Origin: JALOLV01 sp046295175
GTDB taxonomy: Bacteria > Bacteroidota > Bacteroidia > Cytophagales > Spirosomataceae
Reading direction: 5' to 3'
Assembly (NCBI GenBank): GCA_046295175.1
Contig: JBKBNY010000001.1
Coordinates: 558,001-622,000 of the forward strand
DNA: 64,000 nt
This document shows positions 51,609-59,911 of the stretch, piece after piece. The notes beneath the pieces were generated by a model, which was not told the DNA's origin, made no database searches, and was given only the letters and a program-made list of their open reading frames with translations. The position numbers were made by a program, and so were the translations under genes. The number at the start of each line of letters is the position of its first letter. Position 1 is the stretch's first letter.

Positions 51609-51927
51609 ATTTTTAGATTACTACAAATCATTTTAGTACAAATTTAGATAAAATATATCGAAAATTCACCTATAAAAGATAAAATAACTACAAGCACTCG
51701 TCTTATTAATCAGAATAATGATTTTTTCTTCAAACAGATACATCGTTTAAGATAATTTTTCTATTTACAATAAAAAACAATATTAAAATAGATAAATCAA
51801 TTAGTAAAAAACACAATATATAGATAAATTAACTATTTTTTGGGTAAAATTTAAAAAATCAATCTTTAAATCTTAAATTTGTGGGATAATTTTTGTTATT
51901 GAAATAGTATCAAAACGATTTGATTAA
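51609..51927. other. AT-rich divergent spacer between lrp-type gene and metH
   Basis: A 319-nt, strongly AT-rich region. Possible -7 boxes are TAAATTTG on the minus strand at 51646-51639 (for the regulator) and TAAATTTG on the plus strand at 51874-51881 (for metH); neither has a well-spaced -33. No cobalamin or SAM riboswitch features (no conserved B12-box) were recognised. Confidence 0.45.
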
Positions 51928-54900
51928 GTGAGCAAAAACATCAGAGAAATACTCAAAGACCGAATCCTTGTACTTGATGGTGCGATGGGGTCGCTGATTC
52001 AGCAATATAAATTAGACGAAGATGGCTATCGTGGCGAACGCTTCAAAGATTGGCCGTCTCCGCTCAAAGGCAATAACGATTTGCTATCAATCACACAACC
52101 GCAAATCATCAAAGAAATTCATGCTAAATACTTTGAGGCAGGAGCCGATATTGCCGAAACTAATACTTTTTCGGGTACGACAATCGCCATGGCCGATTAT
52201 CACATGGAAGAATTTGTCTATGAACTCAATTATCAATCGGCCAAAATCGCTCGTGAGGTAGCCGATGAATTCACTGCCAGAAATCCTGAAAAACCTCGTT
52301 TTGTTGCGGGTTCGATTGGACCAACCAACCGTACGGCATCGCTTTCGCCCGATGTAAACAATCCAGGGTATCGTGCTGTAACATTTGATGAATTGGTTGA
52401 TGCCTACTACGAGCAAGTTTGTGGATTGGTCGATGGCGGAGCCGACGTTTTGCTCGTTGAAACCATCTTCGATACCCTCAATGCCAAGGCTGCGTTGTTT
52501 GCAATCTCTCGTTACATGGATGACCGAAGAAAGGAAAAAGGGGATGCACGTTACGAAATCCCAGTCATGGTCTCTGGAACCATCACCGATGCTTCGGGGC
52601 GTACATTATCGGGTCAGACGACCGAGGCGTTCTTAACTTCGGTTTCGCACCTTCCTTTGTTATCGGTAGGCCTTAACTGTGCTTTGGGAGCCGATTTGAT
52701 GCGTCCGTACGTACAGATTTTGGCAAACGAAGCTCCATTCCAAGTTTCGGCTCACCCAAATGCAGGTTTGCCAAACGAAATGGGAGAATACGACCAAACG
52801 CCCGCCGAAATGGCGGCAATTGTTGAAGATTTCTTACAACATAGCTTTATTAATATCATCGGCGGATGTTGCGGAACAACTCCTGCTCACATCAAAGCCA
52901 TCGCCGAAGTAGCCGCTCGATACAAACCTCGTCAGATTCCGACATTTGAGAAAAACATGAAATTGTCGGGCCTCGAAGGCGTTAAATTTACCAAAGCATC
53001 TAATTTCATCAACGTTGGCGAGCGTTGTAATGTAACGGGTTCTAAGAAATTTGCCCGATTGATTCGTGAAAATAAATACGATGAAGCTCTTGTGGTAGCT
53101 CGTGAACAAGTAGAAAACGGGGCCCAAGTGATAGATATTAACCTCGATGAAGGGATGATTGATGGTGTGCAGGCCATGACAACCTTTGTCAATTTGATTG
53201 CATCTGAGCCAGACATCGCAAAAGTACCATTGATGATTGACTCGTCGAAATGGGAGGTTATCGAAGCTGGATTGAAGTGTACACAGGGTAAGTGCATCGT
53301 AAACTCAATCTCGCTCAAAGAAGGCGAAGAGAAGTTTAAAGAATATGCAAACAAGGTAAAATCTTACGGTGCCGCCACGGTTGTGATGGCTTTTGACGAA
53401 AAAGGTCAGGCCGATAACTACGAAAGACGTATCGAGATTTGTGAAAGAGCCTACCGAATCTTGGTTGATGAAGTGGGTTTCCCTGCCGAAGACATCATCT
53501 TCGACCCGAATATCTTGACCGTAGCAACGGGTATCGACGAACACAACAACTACGCTGTGGACTTCATAAATGCTACTCGTTGGATTAAAGAAAATCTTCC
53601 GTATGCTAAAGTTTCGGGCGGGGTTTCTAACATTTCGTTTAGTTTTAGAGGCAATGAGCCAGTTCGTGAGGCAATGCATTCGGTGTTTTTGTACCATGCT
53701 ATCAAGGCAGGTATGGATATGGGTATCGTCAATGCAGGGCAGATTGGTATCTACGATGACATTGACAAAGAAATGCTCGAAATGTGCGAAGACGTATTGC
53801 TCAATCGCCGCCCCGATGCTACCGAACGCATGGTGGCTTTTGCCGAAACGGTAAAATCGAAAGGTGTTGAGAAATCGGTCGAAGAACAAAATACTTGGAG
53901 AAATTTACCAGTAAAAGAGCGTTTGACTCATTCATTGGTAAAAGGTATCGCCGATTATATTGATGAAGATGTAGAAGAATGTCGCCACCTCTACAATATG
54001 CCGATTGAGGTAATCGAAGGGCCATTGATGGATGGTATGAATGTGGTAGGAGATTTGTTTGGCGAAGGAAAAATGTTTTTGCCCCAAGTTGTAAAATCGG
54101 CAAGGGTAATGAAAAAAGCCGTTGCGTATCTTACGCCATTTATCGAGGCTTCAAAAGCAGCAGGTGCGGCGGCTGGTAAAATTTTGTTGGCAACCGTAAA
54201 AGGTGATGTGCATGATATTGGTAAAAACATCGTGGGTGTGGTATTGGGTTGTAATAATTACGAGATTATCGATTTGGGCGTAATGGTGCCAACCGATAAA
54301 ATCCTCGAAGAAGCCATCAAGCACAATGTTGATATTATTGGTCTTTCGGGATTGATTACGCCATCGCTCGACGAAATGGTGGGTGTTGCTAAAGAAATGG
54401 AACGCCGAGGAATGAAACTACCACTTTTGATAGGTGGAGCAACAACCTCTCGTATCCACACGGCAGTTAAGATTGACCCATGCTACTCGGGTCCAGTGAT
54501 TCATGTTTTAGATGCTTCTCGTGCTGTGCCAGTAGCAGGCAAATTGACCCAAAACGAGCAAACAAAAGAAGATATTTTTGGCGATATTAAAGCCGAATAC
54601 GCTCGATTACGCGAAGAACACGCCAAACGCCAAGCCGATAAAAACTTTATTACGATTGAGCAAGCTCGCCAAAATAAAGTAAAAATAGATTGGGATAGCT
54701 ACCAGCCCGTAAAACCGCAGTTTACAGGTACAAGGGTATTTGAAGATTATGATTTAGCCGAAATCGCCAAATACATAGATTGGACTCCGTTCTTTCAGAC
54801 GTGGCAATTACACGGTAAATATCCAAAGATTTTTGAAGATGCCACGGTCGGTGCCGAAGCCAAAAAGCTATTTGAAGATGCCAACGATTTATTGCTCGAC

Positions 54901-55599
54901 ATCATCAATGCAAAATCGCTAAAAGCTAAAGCGGTGGTTGGCTTTTGGGAAGCTAAGAGTGTAGCAGATGATATTGTTTTAACAATAGATGGCGGCTCTG
55001 AGGTGAGATTACACAATCTCCGTCAGCAAAACCAAAAAGCTCAAAATTTACCAAATTTGTGTTTATCTGACTACATTTCACCAAACGGAAGTGATTACAT
55101 CGGTAGTTTTGCCGTAACAGCAGGTATCGGAATCGAGACATTGCTCGAAAAATACGAAGCCGACCATGATGATTACGGAAGTATCATGCTCAAAGCCATT
55201 GCCGACCGTTTGGCCGAGGCATTCACCGAATTGATGCACGAAAGAGTACGAAAAGAGTTTTGGGGATACGCCAAAGATGAACATTTGAGCAACGAAGAAT
55301 TGATTTCGGAGCGTTATCAGGGTATCCGTCCGGCACCTGGTTATCCTGCTTGCCCAGACCATACCGAAAAAGCAACACTTTGGAATTTGCTCGAACCCGA
55401 AAGAATTGGCATCAAAATCACCGAAAGCTTTGCGATGTACCCCGCAAGTAGCGTGAGTGGTTGGTATTTTAGCCATCCCGAAAGTAAGTATTTCACCATC
55501 GGGAAAATCGCCAAAGACCAAGTAGAAGATTACGCCAAACGCAAAGGCATGACACTCGACGAAGCCGAAAAATGGCTGGCTCCGGTTTTGAATTATTAA
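51928..55599 (+). CDS. metH: Cobalamin-dependent methionine synthase
   Basis: Transfers methyl from methyltetrahydrofolate to homocysteine through cobalamin. All four modules are in the 1223 residues: the homocysteine barrel (DGAMGSLIQ, zinc Cys in GLNCALG and IIGGCCGTT), the pterin barrel (INVGERCNVTGSKKFAR), the B12 cap and Rossmann domain with DVHDIGKN (lower-axial His near residue 760), and the C-terminal activation domain (RPAPGYPACPDH). Start is GTG 51928. No metF is adjacent. A 12-bp terminator follows. Confidence 0.97.
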   Translation: MSKNIREILKDRILVLDGAMGSLIQQYKLDEDGYRGERFKDWPSPLKGNNDLLSITQPQIIKEIHAKYFEAGADIAETNTFSGTTIAMADYHMEEFVYELNYQSAKIAREVADEFTARNPEKPRFVAGSIGPTNRTASLSPDVNNPGYRAVTFDELVDAYYEQVCGLVDGGADVLLVETIFDTLNAKAALFAISRYMDDRRKEKGDARYEIPVMVSGTITDASGRTLSGQTTEAFLTSVSHLPLLSVGLNCALGADLMRPYVQILANEAPFQVSAHPNAGLPNEMGEYDQTPAEMAAIVEDFLQHSFINIIGGCCGTTPAHIKAIAEVAARYKPRQIPTFEKNMKLSGLEGVKFTKASNFINVGERCNVTGSKKFARLIRENKYDEALVVAREQVENGAQVIDINLDEGMIDGVQAMTTFVNLIASEPDIAKVPLMIDSSKWEVIEAGLKCTQGKCIVNSISLKEGEEKFKEYANKVKSYGAATVVMAFDEKGQADNYERRIEICERAYRILVDEVGFPAEDIIFDPNILTVATGIDEHNNYAVDFINATRWIKENLPYAKVSGGVSNISFSFRGNEPVREAMHSVFLYHAIKAGMDMGIVNAGQIGIYDDIDKEMLEMCEDVLLNRRPDATERMVAFAETVKSKGVEKSVEEQNTWRNLPVKERLTHSLVKGIADYIDEDVEECRHLYNMPIEVIEGPLMDGMNVVGDLFGEGKMFLPQVVKSARVMKKAVAYLTPFIEASKAAGAAAGKILLATVKGDVHDIGKNIVGVVLGCNNYEIIDLGVMVPTDKILEEAIKHNVDIIGLSGLITPSLDEMVGVAKEMERRGMKLPLLIGGATTSRIHTAVKIDPCYSGPVIHVLDASRAVPVAGKLTQNEQTKEDIFGDIKAEYARLREEHAKRQADKNFITIEQARQNKVKIDWDSYQPVKPQFTGTRVFEDYDLAEIAKYIDWTPFFQTWQLHGKYPKIFEDATVGAEAKKLFEDANDLLLDIINAKSLKAKAVVGFWEAKSVADDIVLTIDGGSEVRLHNLRQQNQKAQNLPNLCLSDYISPNGSDYIGSFAVTAGIGIETLLEKYEADHDDYGSIMLKAIADRLAEAFTELMHERVRKEFWGYAKDEHLSNEELISERYQGIRPAPGYPACPDHTEKATLWNLLEPERIGIKITESFAMYPASSVSGWYFSHPESKYFTIGKIAKDQVEDYAKRKGMTLDEAEKWLAPVLNY

Positions 55600-55615
55600 A
55601 AGCCCCCAAGTTTTG

Positions 55616-55647
55616 AAAAGCATCTGAGCAATCAGGTGCTTTTTTTA
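55616..55647 (+). terminator. Intrinsic terminator after metH
   Basis: AAAAGCATCTGA and TCAGGTGCTTTT (12 bp with one U-G pair), GCAA loop, then a long T-run. It separates metH from the ATPase gene, which therefore needs its own promoter. Confidence 0.88.
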
Positions 55648-55662
55648 TTTAGAAATTGATGG

Positions 55663-55670
55663 TATTTTTG
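55663..55670 (+). promoter_or_regulatory. Possible -7 element of the ATPase/Toprim unit
   Basis: TATTTTTG matches TAnnTTTG 41 nt before the ATPase ATG and directly after the metH terminator. No clear -33 TTG is found at the right distance, so support is partial. Confidence 0.35.
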
Positions 55671-55711
55671 GAAAATAGTATCGGAAATCGCATTTCGAAA
55701 AACGGCTTTAA

Positions 55712-56746
55712 ATGGAACACTTCATAAAGAATATTGAAATTTCAAATTTTAAATCTTTCAAACATTTACAAGTTGAAGGCTTCAAACGAATTAATCTATT
55801 TATCGGAAAACCAAACGTCGGGAAGTCTAATTTTTTAGAGGCTTTGGGGTTGTTCAGTGTAGCTGCACTAAATGAAAATGATAATTTTAATGAACTGTTG
55901 AGATTTGAAAGTCCTACAGAAATTTTTTATGATTTGAATATTAAGGATTCTGTATCTGTCATCATGAATGACAATAAGAAGAAAATAAAACTTTATCTAA
56001 TATTTAACCGAAACGATGGTATCAAAATCTATGAATCATTCATTCATAATGCATATGAAATTGAACAATCTTTTCAGTTTGGGCTAAATAACCTTTTAAA
56101 TCACAAAAGTATTATTCCAAGTTCATATATACTAAATCATTACTTAAAGTATAACTTTAATCCCAATCTTATACTAAAAACGAAAGAAATCGAAGAATAT
56201 AGCGGTTTTGGTTACAAACTGCTTCCTCCGACAGGAACAAATATTGCTCAAGTTCTTGAATTATTACCTAACCTCCGCAAAACTTTTGAATCATGGTTTA
56301 ATCAATACGGTTTACGCTTGGTGTTAGACAAAACCAGTCAATCGCTCAAAATAATGAAAGATAAAGGTGATGAAGGCGTATTTCTATTACCTTATTCGTC
56401 TATTGCCGACACCCTCCAACGCATCATTTTTTATAAAACAGCTATTGCATCAAACGAAAATTCGGTTCTGATTTTTGAAGAACCAGAAGCCCATGCTTTT
56501 CCGCCATATATTGCTGAATTTACGAGAGATGTTATCAATTCTACGACCAATCAGTTTTTTATAGCCACACATAGCCCATTTATCTTGAATGATTTCTTAG
56601 AAGACGCTCGTGAAGAATTAGCCATTTATATTGTTGATTTTAAAGATGGGCAAACTGTGATGAAAGGCTTGAGTCGAGAAGAAATTGAAGAAGTTTATAA
56701 ATACGGTGTTGATTTGTTTTTTAATTACGAAAGCTATTTAGCATAA
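55712..56746 (+). CDS. AAA ATPase of the OLD/RecF-like (AAA_15/AAA_21) class
   Basis: A 344-residue ABC-type ATPase like those of anti-phage systems. Walker A is GKPNVGKS at 32-39, the signature-like region LPYSSIADTLQRII at 226-239, Walker B SVLIFEEPEAH at 251-261 and the switch His in FFIATHSPF at 283-290. Unlike full OLD proteins it lacks a fused C-terminal Toprim domain. The next gene, overlapping by one base (TAATG), encodes a Toprim-like protein. The DNA is more AT-rich than metH and nnr around it, suggesting transfer. Confidence 0.85.
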   Translation: MEHFIKNIEISNFKSFKHLQVEGFKRINLFIGKPNVGKSNFLEALGLFSVAALNENDNFNELLRFESPTEIFYDLNIKDSVSVIMNDNKKKIKLYLIFNRNDGIKIYESFIHNAYEIEQSFQFGLNNLLNHKSIIPSSYILNHYLKYNFNPNLILKTKEIEEYSGFGYKLLPPTGTNIAQVLELLPNLRKTFESWFNQYGLRLVLDKTSQSLKIMKDKGDEGVFLLPYSSIADTLQRIIFYKTAIASNENSVLIFEEPEAHAFPPYIAEFTRDVINSTTNQFFIATHSPFILNDFLEDAREELAIYIVDFKDGQTVMKGLSREEIEEVYKYGVDLFFNYESYLA

Positions 56747-57309
56747 TGGATTTACATATTATTCCGGAGTGCTACATTGATACAAAACTCATCAAGGCAC
56801 TTATTCCGCCAACCACTCGCTACAATCACCAAAAAGGATGCCCCAATGTGGTAAAAGTGATGCAACAAAACCTTGCTGGCGATTTTGCTCTCGGTATTAT
56901 CGACCGTGACAAAAAGGAATTGGGATATGCCGACGAATTTGACTTAATGTATGAAATCTCTAATAATATTCAGCTTTTTAAACACAAATCAAGAAACCAT
57001 TATCTAATTTTTATTTGCCCTGCCGTCGAAAAATGGATAATCACAAACGCTTCAGAGGCGAACCTAAATCTTAATGACTTTGGTTTGCCAAACGATTTTC
57101 GTAAACTGACTGATATTACTAAAACATCTAAAAGCGAAAAAGAAGACCCATACTCTAAGAATTTTCATGAATTATTCAAAAAACTTAGAGAATCCCAGCC
57201 AAAAGCTGTACAGTTGCTCATTTTTTGGGTAAAGTACCTAAAAGATAATCCTTATGATGCTGATATAGATTTCTTACGAGACCAATCTTCAATTATTGCA
57301 AATCCATGA
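56746..57309 (+). CDS. Small Toprim-like effector candidate
   Basis: A 187-residue protein, not confidently placed in any family. Glu8 in HIIPECYIDTKLIKALI, the DxD pair Asp53/Asp55 in LGIIDRDKKELG, and a later FICPAVEKWI at 89-98 recall the order of catalytic and structural motifs in Toprim nucleases of the OLD, AriB (PARIS) and RloB kinds. Translation is coupled to the ATPase (1-nt overlap) and to nnr (4-nt ATGA overlap). It is inferred to be the nuclease partner of the ATPase; the family match is by motif pattern only. Confidence 0.65.
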   Translation: MDLHIIPECYIDTKLIKALIPPTTRYNHQKGCPNVVKVMQQNLAGDFALGIIDRDKKELGYADEFDLMYEISNNIQLFKHKSRNHYLIFICPAVEKWIITNASEANLNLNDFGLPNDFRKLTDITKTSKSEKEDPYSKNFHELFKKLRESQPKAVQLLIFWVKYLKDNPYDADIDFLRDQSSIIANP

Positions 57310-58769
57310 AAATCCTTTCTACTCAGCAAATCCGAGAGGCTGATGCTTATACCATTGAGAACGAGCCGATTGCGTCAATTGATTTGATGGAACGTGCATC
57401 ACGTGCGTTTGTAAATTGGTTTTCGGAGCGGTTTAGTATCTCAGAAAGCCGAATAAAAATCATTTGCGGACTGGGTAATAATGGTGGCGATGGACTGGCG
57501 ATTGCTCGAATGTTGCATCCACTTGGGTATGATTTAGAGGTTTTTGTAGTTCGATATAGCGATAAATCCAGTGCAGATTTTGACATAAACTTCGCAAGGT
57601 TGTCGAAGCAATTACCTATTCAAAATATTGACAATCAAGCATCTATTAGTTTCGATAAAAACGATTTAGTGATTGATGCCATCTTTGGCTCGGGGCTTTC
57701 GAGACCGATTGATGGTTTGGTAAAAGAGATTGTAAATAAGGTCAATGAAAGCAATGCAAAAGTTGTATCGGTGGATATTCCAACGGGGCTTTTTGCCGAC
57801 TCTCCAAATACCCCAAACGATTGTATTCTCGAAGCCGATTTCACAGTGAGTTTTCAACTACCCAAATTGGCATTTATGCTACCCCAAAACGATAAATTTG
57901 TAGGCGAATGGGCTGTTGTACCGATTGGATTAAGTCAAAAATTTATCGAAGACGCCAAAACGAATTTTTATTACACCAACCAAGCCCAACAACTCATAAA
58001 ACCCCGCAAAAAATTCTCTCACAAAGGCACTTTTGGGCATGGTTTGCTCATTGCGGGTTCGCACGGTATGATGGGAGCTGCGGTGCTGGCATCAAAAGCG
58101 GCTTTGCGGTCGGGTATTGGTAAAATCTCGATTCAGTCAGCTCCATCGGGTTTAGAAATCGTGCAAATATCAGTACCCGAGGCAATCTTCTTGATTGATG
58201 AAGTTGCTCCTCAAAACTTTGATGCTGTTGGCGTTGGTCCCGGAATCGGAGTTGGTCGTGAAATCCAACAGAATTTGGGTAAATTATTTACCAAAATCGC
58301 TCAACACAACATCCCAATCGTAATAGATGCCGATGCAATCAATAACATTGCCGAAGATAGGAGTTTGGAGCGGCAAATCCCAAAAAATGCAATCCTGACA
58401 CCGCACCCAAAAGAGTTCAAAAAGTTAGTCAATCAAGATTGGGCAGATGATTACCAAAAACTACAAATCCTACAACAATACGCTATCAATCAACAAGTTA
58501 CCATTTGCCTGAAAGGAGCAAATACGGCTATTGCCCTACCCGATGGCAGTATTCATTTTAATTCGACTGGCAATGCAGGCATGGCAAAAGCAGGTAGTGG
58601 AGATGTATTGACAGGTATGATTTTGGCACTTTTAGCCCAAGGTTATCCGACCCACGAAGCGGCAATTTTGGGAGTTTACGAACACGGACTTGCAGGCGAC
58701 CGAGCCGTATCAAAAAGAAGCATCAATAGCATTATTGCAAGCGATATTATCGAAGAAATTAGATTTTGA
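57306..58769 (+). CDS. nnr: Bifunctional NAD(P)H-hydrate epimerase/dehydratase
   Basis: Repairs hydrated NAD(P)H. The 487 residues have an N-terminal YjeF_N epimerase domain (GLGNNGGDGLAIARML) and a C-terminal ribokinase-like ADP-dependent dehydratase (GPGIGVGREI, ILTPHPKEFKKL, AKAGSGDVLTGMILAL). Its ATG overlaps the stop of the Toprim-like gene by four bases, so a housekeeping gene is translated in line with a likely defence module. Confidence 0.95.
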   Translation: MKILSTQQIREADAYTIENEPIASIDLMERASRAFVNWFSERFSISESRIKIICGLGNNGGDGLAIARMLHPLGYDLEVFVVRYSDKSSADFDINFARLSKQLPIQNIDNQASISFDKNDLVIDAIFGSGLSRPIDGLVKEIVNKVNESNAKVVSVDIPTGLFADSPNTPNDCILEADFTVSFQLPKLAFMLPQNDKFVGEWAVVPIGLSQKFIEDAKTNFYYTNQAQQLIKPRKKFSHKGTFGHGLLIAGSHGMMGAAVLASKAALRSGIGKISIQSAPSGLEIVQISVPEAIFLIDEVAPQNFDAVGVGPGIGVGREIQQNLGKLFTKIAQHNIPIVIDADAINNIAEDRSLERQIPKNAILTPHPKEFKKLVNQDWADDYQKLQILQQYAINQQVTICLKGANTAIALPDGSIHFNSTGNAGMAKAGSGDVLTGMILALLAQGYPTHEAAILGVYEHGLAGDRAVSKRSINSIIASDIIEEIRF

Positions 58770-58993
58770 TTTAGGATTCATAAAAAAATAAATCGAAATT
58801 CGTAAATTGTAATTCCTAATTAGGGTAAATGTATGAAAAAATAATAGAAAGCAGATTCTGATGATTTTTGTGGTTTGTTAAGACTTCTATCATAGAATAT
58901 CATATATAATCTTAATAATCTGCGTGCTATATTTTAAAAATAAATCTCATGTATTTTTTCCTAATTCCCAATTCATAAATCGTAATTCAAAAT
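58770..58993. other. AT-rich spacer before ruvA
   Basis: A 224-nt spacer. Its ends, AAATTCGTAAATTGTAATTCC and CCAATTCATAAATCGTAATT, are partly inverted copies of each other, similar in kind to the other dispersed repeats. No gene or promoter was recognised. Confidence 0.4.
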
Positions 58994-59587
58994 ATGATTG
59001 CCTACCTTGACGGAAAACTTGCCTATAAAGACCCTACTTTCGTGATAATTGATGTACACGGAGTAGGCTATCAAGTAAAAATATCGCTTCAAACTTATGC
59101 CGCTCTGCACAACACTGGCGAACACTGCAAACTACATACTTTGCTGATTATCAGAGAAGATGCTCATACTTTGTTTGGGTTTTCGGATGCTGATGAGAAG
59201 CAACTTTTCGAGGATTTAATCAGTGTTTCGGGTATTGGGCCAAGCACGGCGATTATGATGCTTTCGGCAATGTCATCGGCCGAGATTCGCCACGCACTCG
59301 TCAGCGAAGACGTTAAATCTATCCAATCTATCAAAGGAATCGGGCTAAAAACTGCCCAAAGAGCCATCATTGAGCTAAAAGATAAACTTAAAAAAGAAAA
59401 CCTATTGGGTGGAGTTACTCCAAATATTTTTGCACCACAAAATACAAAACTCCGCAACGACGCCTTGCAAGCTCTCATGGCTTTGGGTATTGCCAAAAAC
59501 GTTGCCGAGAAAAACATTGATACGATTCTGAAACGTGAAGGAAACGAGGTTACAATCGAGCAGTTAATCAAATTGGCATTACGATGA
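58994..59587 (+). CDS. ruvA: Holliday junction branch migration protein RuvA
   Basis: A 197-residue DNA-binding subunit of RuvAB. Domain I (OB fold) begins MIAYLDGKLAYKDPTFVII, domain II holds two helix-hairpin-helix motifs (ISVSGIGPSTAIMML and IKGIGLKTAQRAIIELKDK), and domain III is the C-terminal UBA-like RuvB-binding part (ALMALGIAKNVAEKNID). It precedes sprA, an order widely conserved in Bacteroidota. Confidence 0.95.
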   Translation: MIAYLDGKLAYKDPTFVIIDVHGVGYQVKISLQTYAALHNTGEHCKLHTLLIIREDAHTLFGFSDADEKQLFEDLISVSGIGPSTAIMMLSAMSSAEIRHALVSEDVKSIQSIKGIGLKTAQRAIIELKDKLKKENLLGGVTPNIFAPQNTKLRNDALQALMALGIAKNVAEKNIDTILKREGNEVTIEQLIKLALR

Positions 59588-59911
59588 CATCGTTCAAAGT
59601 TCGAGGTTTAATGTTCAAAGTTGAAATTTGAGAGTCTAAGAAAAACATTGAACATCGCTCCATTGAACTTTGAGTCCAAAATTGCTCCATTAAATCAAAT
59701 TTTCTTAAAAATTCTTAAATCTTACTAAATATTGGCAGGATTTTAGACGTTAGAGATTTTGTGGTCTATAATTATCATCAATAATTACGAATCGCTAAAC
59801 TAAAGTTAAAAAGGCCCAAAGCCACTCCCGAAAGGCAGTCTTGTATAAGTAATTGACATCCAGACAATTATTCACGCATTTGCCATTCATTATTAGCAAT
59901 TACAAATAAGT
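59588..59911. other. Spacer between ruvA and sprA with inverted repeats
   Basis: A 324-nt spacer. GTTCAAAGTT occurs at 59592 and 59613, and its inverted form TTGAACTTTGA at 59663-59673 with AACATTGAAC before it, so another palindromic repeat fills the first 90 nt. The rest is AT-rich; no promoter consensus was recognised. Confidence 0.5.

Noticed and set aside
51609..51927. Cobalamin or SAM riboswitch upstream of metH
   Set aside because: No conserved B12-box or SAM aptamer sequence could be recognised in this AT-rich spacer; a covariance search would settle it.
53305..53889. A 194-codon minus-strand frame
   Set aside because: Antisense to the well-supported metH gene, with Phe/His-rich composition typical of shadow frames.
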